A stretch of 64,000 nt of DNA from Hyphomicrobiales bacterium. GTDB taxonomy: Bacteria > Pseudomonadota > Alphaproteobacteria > Rhizobiales > Phreatobacteraceae. The stretch is from the NCBI GenBank assembly GCA_017304475.1, contig JAFKKV010000016.1, forward strand, positions 62,001-126,000. Reading direction: 5' to 3'. The translations under genes were made by a program, and so were the position numbers. The notes beneath the pieces were generated by a model. The model saw nothing but the letters and a program-made list of their open reading frames with translations, was not told where the DNA came from and did not search any database. Below, piece after piece: positions 8,964-17,499 of the stretch (within the stretch, counting starts at the first letter, position 1; every line of letters begins with the position of its first letter).

Positions 8964-10511
8964 ATGACCCAGCAAGCAGCACTCGAGCAGGCCGGCAACG
9001 GCCTCGCGCAAGAGGTCGCCCAGATCCTTTCATCGCTCGGCGTCGCGCCGGCGGTCTATGCGTCGGGCGAGCGTGTCATTCGTTCGCCGCTGACGGGTCA
9101 AACCATCGGCCGGGTCAAGGACGCGACCGCGGCCGAGGCCCGCGCGGCCATCGGCCAGGCCCACGAGGCGTTCCTGGCCTGGCGGGCCGTGCCGGCGCCG
9201 CGCCGCGGCGAACTGGTGCGCCTGCTCGGCGAGGCGCTGCGCCAGGAGAAGGAGGCTCTTGGCCGCCTCGTCACCATCGAGGTCGGCAAGATCGTTTCCG
9301 AGGGCCTCGGCGAAGTCCAGGAGATGATCGACATCTGCGACTTCGCCGTCGGCCTGTCGCGTCAGCTCTATGGCCTGACCATGGGCAGTGAACGGCCGGA
9401 CCACCGGCTGATGGAACAATGGCACCCGATCGGCCCGGTCGGCGTCATCTCGGCCTTCAACTTTCCGGTCGCGGTCTGGTCGTGGAACGCAGCGCTCGCG
9501 CTGGTCTGCGGCGACAGCGTCATCTGGAAACCCTCGGAAAAGACGCCGCTCACGGCCATTGCCGTCACCGCCCTGTTCGAGCGCGTCGCGGCCAAGTTCG
9601 AAGGCGCGCCGAAAGGCCTCGCCACGCTGTTGATCGGTGGCCGTGATGTCGGCGAGATCCTGGTCGATGATCCGCGCGTGCCCGTCGTCTCGGCCACCGG
9701 CTCGACCGCCATGGGCCGCATCGTCGGCGAACGCGTCGCCAAGCGCTTCGGCCGGGCGATCCTCGAGCTCGGTGGCAACAATGCCTCCATCGTTTGCCCC
9801 TCGGCCGATCTCGACCTCGCCTTGCGCGCCATCGCCTTCGGCGCCATGGGCACTGCCGGCCAGCGCTGCACGACGCTGCGCCGCCTCATCGTGCACGAAA
9901 GCGTTTATGACAAGCTCGTGCCGCGCCTGCGCCAGGTCTATGCCAATGTCTCGGTCGGCAATCCCGTCGAGAGCGATGCCCTGGTCGGGCCGCTGATCGA
10001 CGAGGCCGCCTTCAACGGCATGACCCGCGCGCTCGAGGCTGCCCGCGGCATCGGCGCTACCATCCATGGCGGCGAGCGCCAGGCGGCCGCCCAATATCCG
10101 GCCGCCTATTACGTGCGCCCGGCCTTGGTGGAAGCCCCCGCGCAAGAGGGACCGGTGGTCGAGGAGACCTTCGCGCCGATCCTCTATGTGCTGAAATATT
10201 CCGAGTTCGAAGAGGCCATCGCCCTGCAGAACGGCGTGCCGCAGGGCCTGTCCTCGTCGATCTTCACCACCGACATGCGCGAGGCCGACCGGTTCCTGTC
10301 GGCGACCGGCTCGGATTGCGGCATCGCCAATATCAATATGGGCTCATCGGGCGCCGAGATCGGCGGCGCCTTCGGCGGCGAGAAGGAAACCGGCGGCGGC
10401 CGCGAATCCGGTTCCGACGCCTGGAAGGCCTATATGCGGCGCATGACCAGCGCTGTGAACTATGGCCGCGCCATGCCGCTCGCCCAGGGCGTCAAGTTCG
10501 ACATCGGCTGA
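8964..10511 (+). CDS. Aldehyde dehydrogenase, ALDH7 type (aminoadipate-semialdehyde/piperideine-6-carboxylate)
   Basis: A 515-residue NAD-dependent aldehyde dehydrogenase. It carries the proline-rich FNFPVAVWSWN, the general-base glutamate in LELGGNNASIV (about residue 270), the nucleophilic cysteine in GTAGQRCTTLRR (about residue 304) and the C-terminal GGEKETGGGRESGSDAWKAY typical of the ALDH7/antiquitin branch. That branch oxidises alpha-aminoadipate semialdehyde, in equilibrium with piperideine-6-carboxylate, in lysine or pipecolate breakdown. It stands 212 bases after the racemase-family gene, possibly with its own promoter. Confidence 0.88.
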   Translation: MTQQAALEQAGNGLAQEVAQILSSLGVAPAVYASGERVIRSPLTGQTIGRVKDATAAEARAAIGQAHEAFLAWRAVPAPRRGELVRLLGEALRQEKEALGRLVTIEVGKIVSEGLGEVQEMIDICDFAVGLSRQLYGLTMGSERPDHRLMEQWHPIGPVGVISAFNFPVAVWSWNAALALVCGDSVIWKPSEKTPLTAIAVTALFERVAAKFEGAPKGLATLLIGGRDVGEILVDDPRVPVVSATGSTAMGRIVGERVAKRFGRAILELGGNNASIVCPSADLDLALRAIAFGAMGTAGQRCTTLRRLIVHESVYDKLVPRLRQVYANVSVGNPVESDALVGPLIDEAAFNGMTRALEAARGIGATIHGGERQAAAQYPAAYYVRPALVEAPAQEGPVVEETFAPILYVLKYSEFEEAIALQNGVPQGLSSSIFTTDMREADRFLSATGSDCGIANINMGSSGAEIGGAFGGEKETGGGRESGSDAWKAYMRRMTSAVNYGRAMPLAQGVKFDIG

Positions 10512-10523
10512 TCCGGTGGCGGC

Positions 10524-10541
10524 GGGGGGCCTCAGCCCCCC
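10524..10541. terminator. Bidirectional hairpin between convergent genes
   Basis: GGGGGGC-CTCA-GCCCCCC forms a 7-bp G/C stem 12 bases after the ALDH stop. It overlaps the last bases of the convergent amidohydrolase. It could stop transcription from either side. There is no U-tract. Confidence 0.45.
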
Positions 10542-12049
10542 TCACCCATCCGGCTTGCATAGCGGTCGACGTGATAGGGCTGGCGCGCCAGCCCCACGCA
10601 GAACGTGCCGACCGCATCCTGCAGCTTTTCAGCCAGGAGCCGCATCGGCTCGTTGGCGGCGGCCAGGCGCTCACGCGCGGCTTCGGCCTTCTGCGCCAGA
10701 ACGCGGATATCGACCGTCGTGAGCTTGCGGTCCTCGACCACGAAACGCCCGCCGATCATGACGCTGTGCACGGCCGTGCCGTCCTCGACGTGGACGATCT
10801 GGTTGACCGTCCGGTTGTGCGGCAGCCAGTTGATATGGTCGAGATCGACGAAGACCAGGTCTGCCTTGTAGCCGGCCTCGATGCGGCCGATCTTGCCCTC
10901 GAAGCCGAGCGCCCGGGCACCACCCTCGGTCGCCGCGTGCAGCGCCTCCGGTGTGGTCACCCATTCGGTATAATCGGGGCCGCGCACCTTCGAGGCGAAG
11001 GAGGCAAGCCTCACCGCCTCGTACATGTTCTGGTTGTCGGCGCTGTTGGAGCCGTCGGTGCCGACGGCGACATTGACGCCGGCCTTGAGCATGGCGCGCA
11101 TGTCGGCGATGCCATTGCCGAGCCGCATGTTGCTGCCCGGATTATGCGCCACCGAGGCGCCGTGGCCGGCGAGCCGCTTCATGTCGTCGTCGTCGAGCCA
11201 GATGCCATGCGCCACGGTGAATTGCGGCCCGAGCAAGCCGAGTTCGTCGAGATGCGCGGTCAAGGTGCGCTTGTAGCGCTTCAGGCCGGACAGGGCCTGG
11301 ATCTTCGATTCCGCCACATGGCTGTGCAGGCCGAGGCCGTACCGGCGCGCGCAATCGCGGCAGGCGCCGAGAAAGGCGTCGGAACAGTGCAGCGGAATGG
11401 TCGGCGCGAGCGCCAGTTTCAGCCGGTCGCCGTCGAAACGCTCGCCCTTCATGAAGGCCTCGACGTCGCGCAGCGTCGCCTCGTAGGGCTGCATGCGCAT
11501 CTTGTCGACCTCGCCCTTGAGCGCCTCGGGCAAGGCGTCGTAAAGCCCGGGGATCGCCTGGTAGAGCGACATGTCCGCCACCATCGGCGCGATGGTCGCG
11601 CGCATGCCGACATCGCCATAGGCCCGCGCCACCGCTGCCATGCCGTCGAGGCTCGGCGCCGGCACTTCGAAGAACAGGTCGTAGCAGGCGGTGCTGCCCT
11701 TCAGCACCATCTCAGCGGCATTCAGCGAGGCGCTCAGATATTTGTCCTCGAGGCTGCGATTGCCGCTGATCCAGGGGCCCGCGGCGAGCAGCAGCTCCAG
11801 CGACCAGCGATCGCCCATGGCTTTCGCCAGCGTACCGTGGCCATGGGTATGGGCATTGATCAGGCCCGGATGAACCAGGCGGCGCGCGCCGTCGATGCTG
11901 AGAGCTTCGTCGGGCGCGGCGAGGCCGCGCGGGCCGATCTCACGGATGGTGTCGCCCTCGATCAGGATGTCGAGGGGCTCGGCCTGAAGCTGGCCCGGCC
12001 GCAGCACGAGCGCGTCGCGGATCACCTGGTAACGTCGATCTTGGGTCAT
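10532..12049 (-). CDS. Metal-dependent amidohydrolase (chlorohydrolase/deaminase type)
   Basis: A 505-residue TIM-barrel hydrolase of the amidohydrolase superfamily (AtzA/TrzA, guanine and cytosine deaminase branch). The metal ligands are visible: His-x-His in HPGLINAHTHGHG (about residues 60-72), His in LHSHVAES, His in VAHGIWL and Asp in VAVGTDGSNSADNQN. Members deaminate or dechlorinate N-heterocycles. It follows the permease of the NMT1-type importer by 37 bases, so it is probably the last gene of that operon and acts on the imported compound. The exact substrate is not readable from sequence. Confidence 0.85.
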   Translation of the reverse strand: MTQDRRYQVIRDALVLRPGQLQAEPLDILIEGDTIREIGPRGLAAPDEALSIDGARRLVHPGLINAHTHGHGTLAKAMGDRWSLELLLAAGPWISGNRSLEDKYLSASLNAAEMVLKGSTACYDLFFEVPAPSLDGMAAVARAYGDVGMRATIAPMVADMSLYQAIPGLYDALPEALKGEVDKMRMQPYEATLRDVEAFMKGERFDGDRLKLALAPTIPLHCSDAFLGACRDCARRYGLGLHSHVAESKIQALSGLKRYKRTLTAHLDELGLLGPQFTVAHGIWLDDDDMKRLAGHGASVAHNPGSNMRLGNGIADMRAMLKAGVNVAVGTDGSNSADNQNMYEAVRLASFASKVRGPDYTEWVTTPEALHAATEGGARALGFEGKIGRIEAGYKADLVFVDLDHINWLPHNRTVNQIVHVEDGTAVHSVMIGGRFVVEDRKLTTVDIRVLAQKAEAARERLAAANEPMRLLAEKLQDAVGTFCVGLARQPYHVDRYASRMGEGG

Positions 12050-12086
12050 CGCTTATATCCCTGTCGATTGCTGTTGCGCGGGCCCC

Positions 12087-12878
12087 TCAGGTCCGCGGTT
12101 CCTCGGCCGCGGCCCAGGGAAAGAGGACCCGTTCCACCACCACGATGGCCTGGAACAGCACGATGCCCAGAATGGCCAGGATCAGCATGGCGCCGAAGGC
12201 CACGGGCACCTTGAAGAAGGCGGTGGCCGAGGTGATGAGATAACCGAGCCCCTTCTCGGCGGCGACGAATTCGCCGACCACCGCGCCAACCACCGAAAGC
12301 GCGATGGCGACCTTGAGGCCGGAGAAGAGGAACGGGATGGAATAAGGCAGGCGGATGCGCAGGAGTTCCTGCAGCTTGGTCGCCCGGCACGAGCGCGACA
12401 GCTCGACCAGTTCCGAGGGCACCGCCATCAGGCCGGCAGTGATCGAGATCACCAGCGGGAAGAAGGCGACCAGGAAGGTCACGATGACCCGCGGCAATTC
12501 GTTGGGGCCGAGCATGACCACCAGGATCGGCGCGATCGCCACTTTCGGCACGGACTGGGTCAGCACCAGCAACGGATAGATCGCGTCGGCGAACAGCCGC
12601 GAGGAGGAAATCAGCACCGCCAGCGGCAGGCTGACCGCGATCGACAGGAAAAAGCCGAACAGGATGGTCCGGAGCGTCGCCATGGTGTGGTCGCCGACCA
12701 CCCAGCCCATCGCATAGGTGTCTTCGAAGATGCGGCTCGGCGCCGGCAGCAGATATTCCGGGACGGCGAAGAAACGCACGCTCGCCTCCCAGATGATCAT
12801 CAGGATGACCAGCGCGACCAGGGGAACGACGAATTCCCGGCTGGAATTGAACAGGCGGCGCAATTCAGTGCTGGACAT
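12087..12878 (-). CDS. ABC transporter permease (SsuC/TauC-like)
   Basis: A 263-residue inner-membrane permease with about six membrane segments (first one FVVPLVALVILMIIW). It has a nitrate/sulfonate/taurine-type EAA region (ELSRSCRATKLQELLRIRLP). The ATG at 12878 lies inside the 3' end of the ATPase gene (14-base overlap), which fits coupled translation. It belongs with the ATPase and binding protein upstream. Confidence 0.9.
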   Translation of the reverse strand: MSSTELRRLFNSSREFVVPLVALVILMIIWEASVRFFAVPEYLLPAPSRIFEDTYAMGWVVGDHTMATLRTILFGFFLSIAVSLPLAVLISSSRLFADAIYPLLVLTQSVPKVAIAPILVVMLGPNELPRVIVTFLVAFFPLVISITAGLMAVPSELVELSRSCRATKLQELLRIRLPYSIPFLFSGLKVAIALSVVGAVVGEFVAAEKGLGYLITSATAFFKVPVAFGAMLILAILGIVLFQAIVVVERVLFPWAAAEEPRT

Positions 12879-13644
12879 CGAACTGGGCCCCCTGGTCGCC
12901 GAAAATGAGATTGCGGATGCGCTCGGCGCAGCGCTGGAATTCGGGATGCCCGGCCAGCGCGAAATTGCGCGGGCGCGGCAGGTCAACGTCGATGATCTCG
13001 GCGATGCGGCCCGGCCGCGGCGACATGACCACCACCCGGTCGGCCAGGATCACCGCCTCGGGGATCGAGTGGGTGACGAACAGGATGGTCTTGGGCGTGG
13101 CCGTCCAGATCCGCAGCAGCTCGATGGTCATCACTTCGCGGGTCAGGGCGTCGAGCGCGCCGAAGGGCTCGTCCATCAGCAGGATCGAGGGATTGTGCAC
13201 CAAAGCCCGGCAGATCGCCGCGCGCTGCTGCATGCCGCCGGACAACTGCTTCGGCCGCCGTTCGGCGAAATCGGCGATACCGGCGACCCGCAGCAGGTCG
13301 CGGGCGCGCTGACGTGCGGCCTCGTCGTCGCGCTTCATGATGCTCGACGGGAACATGACGTTCTCGAAGATCGTCGCCCAGGGCAGAAGCGTCGGCGCCT
13401 GGAACACGATGCCGGTGTCCTGGCGCGGCGCGGTGACCTTGTCGCCATTGATCCGGATGGTCCCTTCGGATGGCGGGATAAGCCCCGACACCAGCCGCAG
13501 GAGGGTGGACTTGCCGCAGCCGGAGGGGCCGACGAGGGTGACGATCTCGCGATCGCGGATGGTCAGGTTGATGCCGTCGAGCGCGCGCACGCCGCCCTCG
13601 CCGGCGGGCCCGAAGACCTGGCCCGCATTACTGATTTCAATCAT
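12865..13644 (-). CDS. ABC transporter ATP-binding protein (SsuB/TauB-like)
   Basis: A 259-residue importer ATPase. Walker A GPSGCGKSTL (about residues 38-47), Q-loop VFQAPTLLPW, signature QLSGGMQQRAAICRA, Walker B ILLMDEPFGALD and switch region VTHSIPEAV are all intact. FGALDALTRE and LLPWAT are typical of the nitrate/sulfonate/taurine/thiamine-precursor ATPases. It lies 52 bases after the binding-protein gene. Confidence 0.92.
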   Translation of the reverse strand: MIEISNAGQVFGPAGEGGVRALDGINLTIRDREIVTLVGPSGCGKSTLLRLVSGLIPPSEGTIRINGDKVTAPRQDTGIVFQAPTLLPWATIFENVMFPSSIMKRDDEAARQRARDLLRVAGIADFAERRPKQLSGGMQQRAAICRALVHNPSILLMDEPFGALDALTREVMTIELLRIWTATPKTILFVTHSIPEAVILADRVVVMSPRPGRIAEIIDVDLPRPRNFALAGHPEFQRCAERIRNLIFGDQGAQFDVQH

Positions 13645-13696
13645 GAAATGTCCTTGCCTCCACCTTGGCGCCTCGCACCGGGCAGCGGCTTCCGGT

Positions 13697-14692
13697 TCAG
13701 GGGGTGGTCGGCAGCAGGCTCATGTCCACGGCCGTACGCGGATTGAGGCGGGCATCCAGGCTCTGGGCGGCCGCGACCACCTCATAGGTCTTGCCCAGGC
13801 GCTCGTCATTGATGCCGCCGAGGCCGACTGCCGCCGAGTGGTCGGTGAAGATGAAGCCGAGCGTGGCGTTGAGGCTGCCGAGGCAATCGTCGAGTGCCAC
13901 TTCCGGCACCAGCCTGACATGGGCCTCGCAGGTCGCCTGCGGATTGGCGCGTGCCGCCACCCAGGCCTCGCGGGTGGCCTTCAGGAAGTTGCGCAGCATG
14001 TCCGCGCGGTTCTGGATGGTGGCTTCGGTCGCGTGGAACGACAGCGAATAGATCGAGAAGCCGGCCTCGACGAAGGGCAGGAAGGCCAGCTCCCGGCCGG
14101 CGCGCATGGCCTGCTTGTTCTGGTAATAGAAATTGGTCGAGTAGAAAGGCGCCGCGTCGATGCGGCCGCTGATCAGCAGCGCCGCCATGGAGGAGCCATC
14201 CACGGTCACCCATTCGATCTTGTTCGGATCGGTATGGGCCGCGGCCGCGACCGCCGGGAAGTAGAGCCTGTGGCTGTTGCCCGGCGTGATGCCGATGCGG
14301 CGGCCCTCGAGCCCGGCGAAACTGGTAATGCCGGAATCCTTGCGCACGAACAGCGAATGCGGCGAGTGCGCATAGACCGATGCGATCATCTTGACCGGCA
14401 TGTTGCCGCGCTGGCGCGCGGTGAACAGCGCCGAGATGTCGGCCATGCCGATATCGGCGGCGCCACCGGCGAGCTTGCTCAAGGTGTCGCCCGAGCCATT
14501 GCCCTTGACGATCCGAAGCTCGATGCCGTTGCGCTGATAGATGCCCGAGGCGATGCCGGCATAATAGGGCGCGTAGTCACCGGTCGGGATCCAGTCGAGC
14601 ATCAGCGTGACGCGTTCGGCGGCCCTGGCAGGCACGATCGCCGCGAGCGCCAGGCCGGCGACGGCGAGGATGGATGTCTTGAGACCCTGCAT
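13697..14692 (-). CDS. ABC substrate-binding protein, NMT1/THI5-like
   Basis: A 331-residue periplasmic protein. Residues 1-24 are a Sec signal (MQGLKTSILAVAGLALAAIV ... ARA). The mature start VTLMLDWIPTGDYAPYYAGI and DIGMADISALFTAR match the NMT1/THI5 family, whose bacterial members bind pyrimidine precursors, hydroxymethylpyrimidine, nitrate or sulfonates. The chosen ATG gives a clean signal peptide; an upstream in-frame start at 14758 does not. A LysR-type box lies 80 bases upstream (14773-14787). Given the deaminase-type hydrolase at the operon end, a pyrimidine-like or hydantoin-like ligand is a reasonable guess. Confidence 0.88.
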   Translation of the reverse strand: MQGLKTSILAVAGLALAAIVPARAAERVTLMLDWIPTGDYAPYYAGIASGIYQRNGIELRIVKGNGSGDTLSKLAGGAADIGMADISALFTARQRGNMPVKMIASVYAHSPHSLFVRKDSGITSFAGLEGRRIGITPGNSHRLYFPAVAAAAHTDPNKIEWVTVDGSSMAALLISGRIDAAPFYSTNFYYQNKQAMRAGRELAFLPFVEAGFSIYSLSFHATEATIQNRADMLRNFLKATREAWVAARANPQATCEAHVRLVPEVALDDCLGSLNATLGFIFTDHSAAVGLGGINDERLGKTYEVVAAAQSLDARLNPRTAVDMSLLPTTP

Positions 14693-14772
14693 GTTTCTCG
14701 TCCTTTGCGTTTCCCATGCGGACGCTGGGGCAAGGAGAGATGTAAAATCAAATACCAAGATCGGTCGTTTCT

Positions 14773-14787
14773 ATAACGGCCCGTTAT
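14773..14787 (-). promoter_or_regulatory. LysR box before the NMT1-type operon
   Basis: ATAACGGCCCGTTAT is a near-perfect dyad with the T-N11-A layout of LysR sites. Read toward the gene it is TATAAC-GGGCC-GTTATAGAA, matching three other sites in the window (15771-15785, 19284-19298, 19624-19638). It lies 81 bases before the binding-protein ATG. Confidence 0.75.
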
Positions 14788-14863
14788 AAGACCGCATTGC
14801 CTGCCCTGGGAATCCAGCGCGAATGCCGGCAGGCGCGGGATGGCGCCGCAGGCATGCCCTGGA

Positions 14864-15766
14864 TCATCCCCTGCCCGGCGGCCGCGGCAGCACCTCCTCG
14901 AGATGGCTGACGAAGCTCCGCGCGATGCGCGACAGCGGCTCGACCCGGGCGGTCAGGAGATGCACCCCGGTGGTCGTTTTCGGCACCAGCGGCCGCGACT
15001 GGATATTGGGCCAGGCCCCGTCCATCAGCACGAAGTCGTCGACAATGGCGATGCCGGCGCCGGCCTGCACCAGGCTGCAGGCATTGGGGGTGAAGCGGAC
15101 CTGCGTGTTGATGCGGATCGGCTTGTTGGTCGTGGTCAGCACGCGGTTGACGATCATGCCATAGGGCGTCTGCGGGCCGTAGCTGATGATCGGATATGGC
15201 GCGAGATCCGCCGGCTTGACCACCCGCTTTTGGCCGAGCGGATGATCGGTCGGGAAGATGACCTGCAACCGGCCCTCGGCGATCGAGACCGAGGTCACCG
15301 TCGGCTCGTCGACGGCAATGGAGGTGACGGCGAGATCGACGCGGTTGCTCGCCACCTTGGCGATCAGCTCGGACAGCGTCAGGATTTCCAGTTCGATGCG
15401 CACGTCGGGAAAGCGGGCGCGAAAGCGGGCAATGGCCTTGGGCACCAGGACGTGACCGACGCTCGGGCTCGCCACCATGCGCACCGAGCCGGTGCCGCCG
15501 CGGCGCAATTCGTCGGCGAGTTCGTTGACCCGCGCCACCCCCTGATGAACCTGGTCGACCTCGGCATAGAGCCGGCGCGCCTCCGGGGTCGGCTGGACCC
15601 GGCCCTTGACGCGCTCGAACAGCGTCAGGCCGAGACGGTCCTCGGTATAGGCGAGCAGGCGGCTGATCGCCGGCTGCGACACCGACAGAAGCCTTGCGGC
15701 GCCGCTGACCGAGCCGGTCACCATGACGGCGCGGAACATTTCGATCTGCCGCAGGTTCATCGTCAT
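14864..15766 (-). CDS. LysR family transcriptional regulator
   Basis: A 300-residue regulator. The winged helix-turn-helix covers residues 3-62 (NLRQIEMFRAVMVTGSVSGA ... VSQPAISRLLAYTEDRLG). The rest is the two-lobed LysR substrate-binding domain. The ATG at 15766 has AAGG about 9 bases upstream; a start at 15772 would overlap the regulatory dyad, and one at 15760 is also possible. It lies between the two transporter operons and about 4 kb before the hydantoinase operon. The same dyad precedes all four units, so this is the probable regulator of the whole catabolic block. Confidence 0.9.
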   Translation of the reverse strand: MTMNLRQIEMFRAVMVTGSVSGAARLLSVSQPAISRLLAYTEDRLGLTLFERVKGRVQPTPEARRLYAEVDQVHQGVARVNELADELRRGGTGSVRMVASPSVGHVLVPKAIARFRARFPDVRIELEILTLSELIAKVASNRVDLAVTSIAVDEPTVTSVSIAEGRLQVIFPTDHPLGQKRVVKPADLAPYPIISYGPQTPYGMIVNRVLTTTNKPIRINTQVRFTPNACSLVQAGAGIAIVDDFVLMDGAWPNIQSRPLVPKTTTGVHLLTARVEPLSRIARSFVSHLEEVLPRPPGRG

Positions 15767-15768
15767 CG

Positions 15769-15812
15769 GCATAACCTTGGATTATGGATCGATCGAGAAA
15801 TAGCACGTTCTG
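15769..15812 (+). promoter_or_regulatory. LysR box in the lysR promoter with a conserved flank
   Basis: The box ATAACCTTGGATTAT (15771-15785) overlaps the 5' edge of lysR. The 44 bases 15769-15812 match 19622-19665 (hydantoinase promoter) at 34 positions, including a downstream AAATAGCA element. Autoregulation is the simplest reading, since the box sits where RNA polymerase would bind for lysR. Confidence 0.7.
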
Positions 15813-15891
15813 GTTTTGACGGCAGCCCGTAAGGGGCGGGCCTGGCCATGCGGCCGCGCCTCCGGGGCACGATCTTGCACTGGAACCTCCG

Positions 15892-15936
15892 ACGTCACCC
15901 CCGGCCGAGGCGAAGCCGAGGGGAAGGGGGTCCAGG
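15892..15936. repeat. Dispersed palindromic repeat, copy 1
   Basis: A GTCACCCCCGGCCGAGGC ... GAGGGGAAGGGGGTCC element of a common Hyphomicrobiales intergenic type. It is an inverted relative of the longer palindrome at 16013-16070. It stands in the gap between the lysR promoter and the end of the minus-strand transporter operon. Confidence 0.6.
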
Positions 15937-16012
15937 AGCAGCTTGGACGAACTTTACGGCTTCATATGTTCAGGTGAATCGCGGTGTTGAGGTCGTGCCC
16001 GGCAACCCCTGG

Positions 16013-16070
16013 ATCCCCTTCCCTCGCCCAGGCAGAAGCAAGGGCTTCTGCCTGGGCGAGGGAAGGGGAT
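16013..16070. terminator. Perfect 27-bp palindrome after the amino acid transporter operon
   Basis: Two 27-base arms (16013-16039 and 16044-16070) are exactly complementary around the loop AAGG; each arm contains CCTCGCCCAGGCAGAAGC or its complement. It lies 62 bases beyond the stop of the last transporter gene (minus strand), where it could end transcription or shield the transcript 3' end. Its outer part matches the dispersed repeat at 15892, so it is probably an expanded repeat copy. Confidence 0.6.
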
Positions 16071-16131
16071 GACGTAAGGTGCCCGTGACCTTGGAGATCT
16101 CTGAATCCGCTCGCCCCAGCGCAGGCAGCGA

Positions 16132-16803
16132 TCAGCGCGCGCCCGGCTGCGGGTTTTTCTGCATGGTCGAGACCAGGCGCACGAAGGGCCAGAACAGCAG
16201 AAAATAGACGATCGCTGCGGCCACCAGCGGGGTCGGGTTGTAGTTCAGCCCCTGGGCGATCTGGGCCGAGCGCAGGAGCTCCTGGAGCGCCACGACGGAT
16301 GCGATCGAAGTCTGCTTGACCAGTTCGATGGTATTGCTGACGAGATCGGGCATGACGTTCCGCGAGCCCTGGGGAACGACGACCGACATCATGGTCTGGA
16401 ACCAGCTGAGGCCCGTCGAGCGCCCGGCCTCGCGCTGGCCCGGCGGGACCGATTCCAGCCCGGCCCGGAAGATCTCGGAAAAGTAGCTGGAGCCGTTGAG
16501 GGTAAGCGCCAGCACGGCCGCGGAGAATTCGCCCAGCGGCAGGCCGATAAAAGGCAGGCCGTAAAAAATGAAGATGAGCAGCATCACCGGCGGCGTCGCC
16601 CGCATCACGTCGACATAGGCCGCGAGCACCACCCGCAGGACCCGGCTCGGCAGATCCTGGAGGACCGCCAGGCCGAGGCCGATGACGACCGACAGCGGCA
16701 CGATGAACAGTGACAGCTTGACGGTCATCCACAGCCCCTCCAGCAGGAGCGGCCAGATGCTGATCAGGATGTTCAGATTGAAGAAGGTCTCGGCAAAGCT
16801 CAT
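16132..16803 (-). CDS. Polar amino acid ABC transporter permease
   Basis: A 223-residue inner-membrane permease of the His/Glu/Gln/Arg family. It has four to five hydrophobic segments and the EAA-type loop REAGRSTGLSWFQTMMSVVVP (about residues 130-150). It begins 3 bases after the preceding permease stop, so the two permeases form the heterodimeric channel of one importer. Last gene of the operon. Confidence 0.9.
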   Translation of the reverse strand: MSFAETFFNLNILISIWPLLLEGLWMTVKLSLFIVPLSVVIGLGLAVLQDLPSRVLRVVLAAYVDVMRATPPVMLLIFIFYGLPFIGLPLGEFSAAVLALTLNGSSYFSEIFRAGLESVPPGQREAGRSTGLSWFQTMMSVVVPQGSRNVMPDLVSNTIELVKQTSIASVVALQELLRSAQIAQGLNYNPTPLVAAAIVYFLLFWPFVRLVSTMQKNPQPGAR

Positions 16804-16806
16804 GGC

Positions 16807-17481
16807 TCAACGCCCCGCATGCCGGTAGCGGAATTCGATCCAGCGCGTGAACAGGACCAGCGGCAGGAACAGCACCAGGAACAGGACGGTCGCAACCGTC
16901 AGGGCCGTGGGATTGGCGACATTCGACTGGATGCTTTGGGTAACGTTCAGCAGTTCGGGAACGGCGATGACCGAGCCCAGCGCCGTGCCCTTGGTGATGC
17001 CGATGGCGCGGTTGGTGAGCGGCGGAATGCTCATCCGCACGGCCTGCGGCAGGATGATGTGCCCGAGCGTCTGGTTGAACCCGAGCCCTGACGAGCGTCC
17101 GGCCTCCCACTGGCCGGCGGGAACCGCCGTGATCGAGGCCCAGAAGACCTCCTCGGCGAAGGCCGACAGGACAAAGGACAGCGCCAGCACGGTTGCCCAG
17201 AACGCCGAGATGACGAGGTCGAGATAGGGCAACGCGAAGAAGACGAGAACGATGATGACGAGCTGCGGGATCGACCGGAAAAAGTCGATATAGAAGATGA
17301 TCAGCCAGTTGAGCGGCCGGATGCCGTAAAGGCGCAGCACCGCCAGGGCGAGGCCCAAGGGAATGCCGATCAGAATGGTCAGCGCCGCCATCTCGACGGT
17401 GATCAGGAAACTCGCGCCGATCGCCGGCCAATGGCCGCTCATCAGCGAAAAATTGAAGAAATAATAGGCGATCTGATCCAT
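16807..17481 (-). CDS. Polar amino acid ABC transporter permease
   Basis: A 224-residue permease, the partner of the downstream one. It has hydrophobic segments from residue 18, the PLNWLIIFYIDFFRSIPQLV segment with the family's conserved FRSIP, and the loop WEAGRSSGLGFNQTLGHIIL. It follows the ATPase gene by 18 bases. Confidence 0.9.
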   Translation of the reverse strand: MDQIAYYFFNFSLMSGHWPAIGASFLITVEMAALTILIGIPLGLALAVLRLYGIRPLNWLIIFYIDFFRSIPQLVIIVLVFFALPYLDLVISAFWATVLALSFVLSAFAEEVFWASITAVPAGQWEAGRSSGLGFNQTLGHIILPQAVRMSIPPLTNRAIGITKGTALGSVIAVPELLNVTQSIQSNVANPTALTVATVLFLVLFLPLVLFTRWIEFRYRHAGR

Positions 17482-17499
17482 CGCGCCGCCGCCTTCCGT

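Noticed and set aside
10316..12214. 632-codon plus-strand frame opposite the amidohydrolase
   Set aside because: The opposite strand encodes an amidohydrolase with all metal ligands; the plus frame has no family features.
13337..14776. Long plus-strand frame (479 codons) opposite the NMT1-type binding protein
   Set aside because: Its translation is low-complexity, Arg/Gly/Asp-rich antisense of well-identified ABC genes; a GC-rich shadow.
15848..16072. 74-codon frame across the 27-bp palindrome
   Set aside because: Coding potential comes only from the palindrome and repeat; no start signal.
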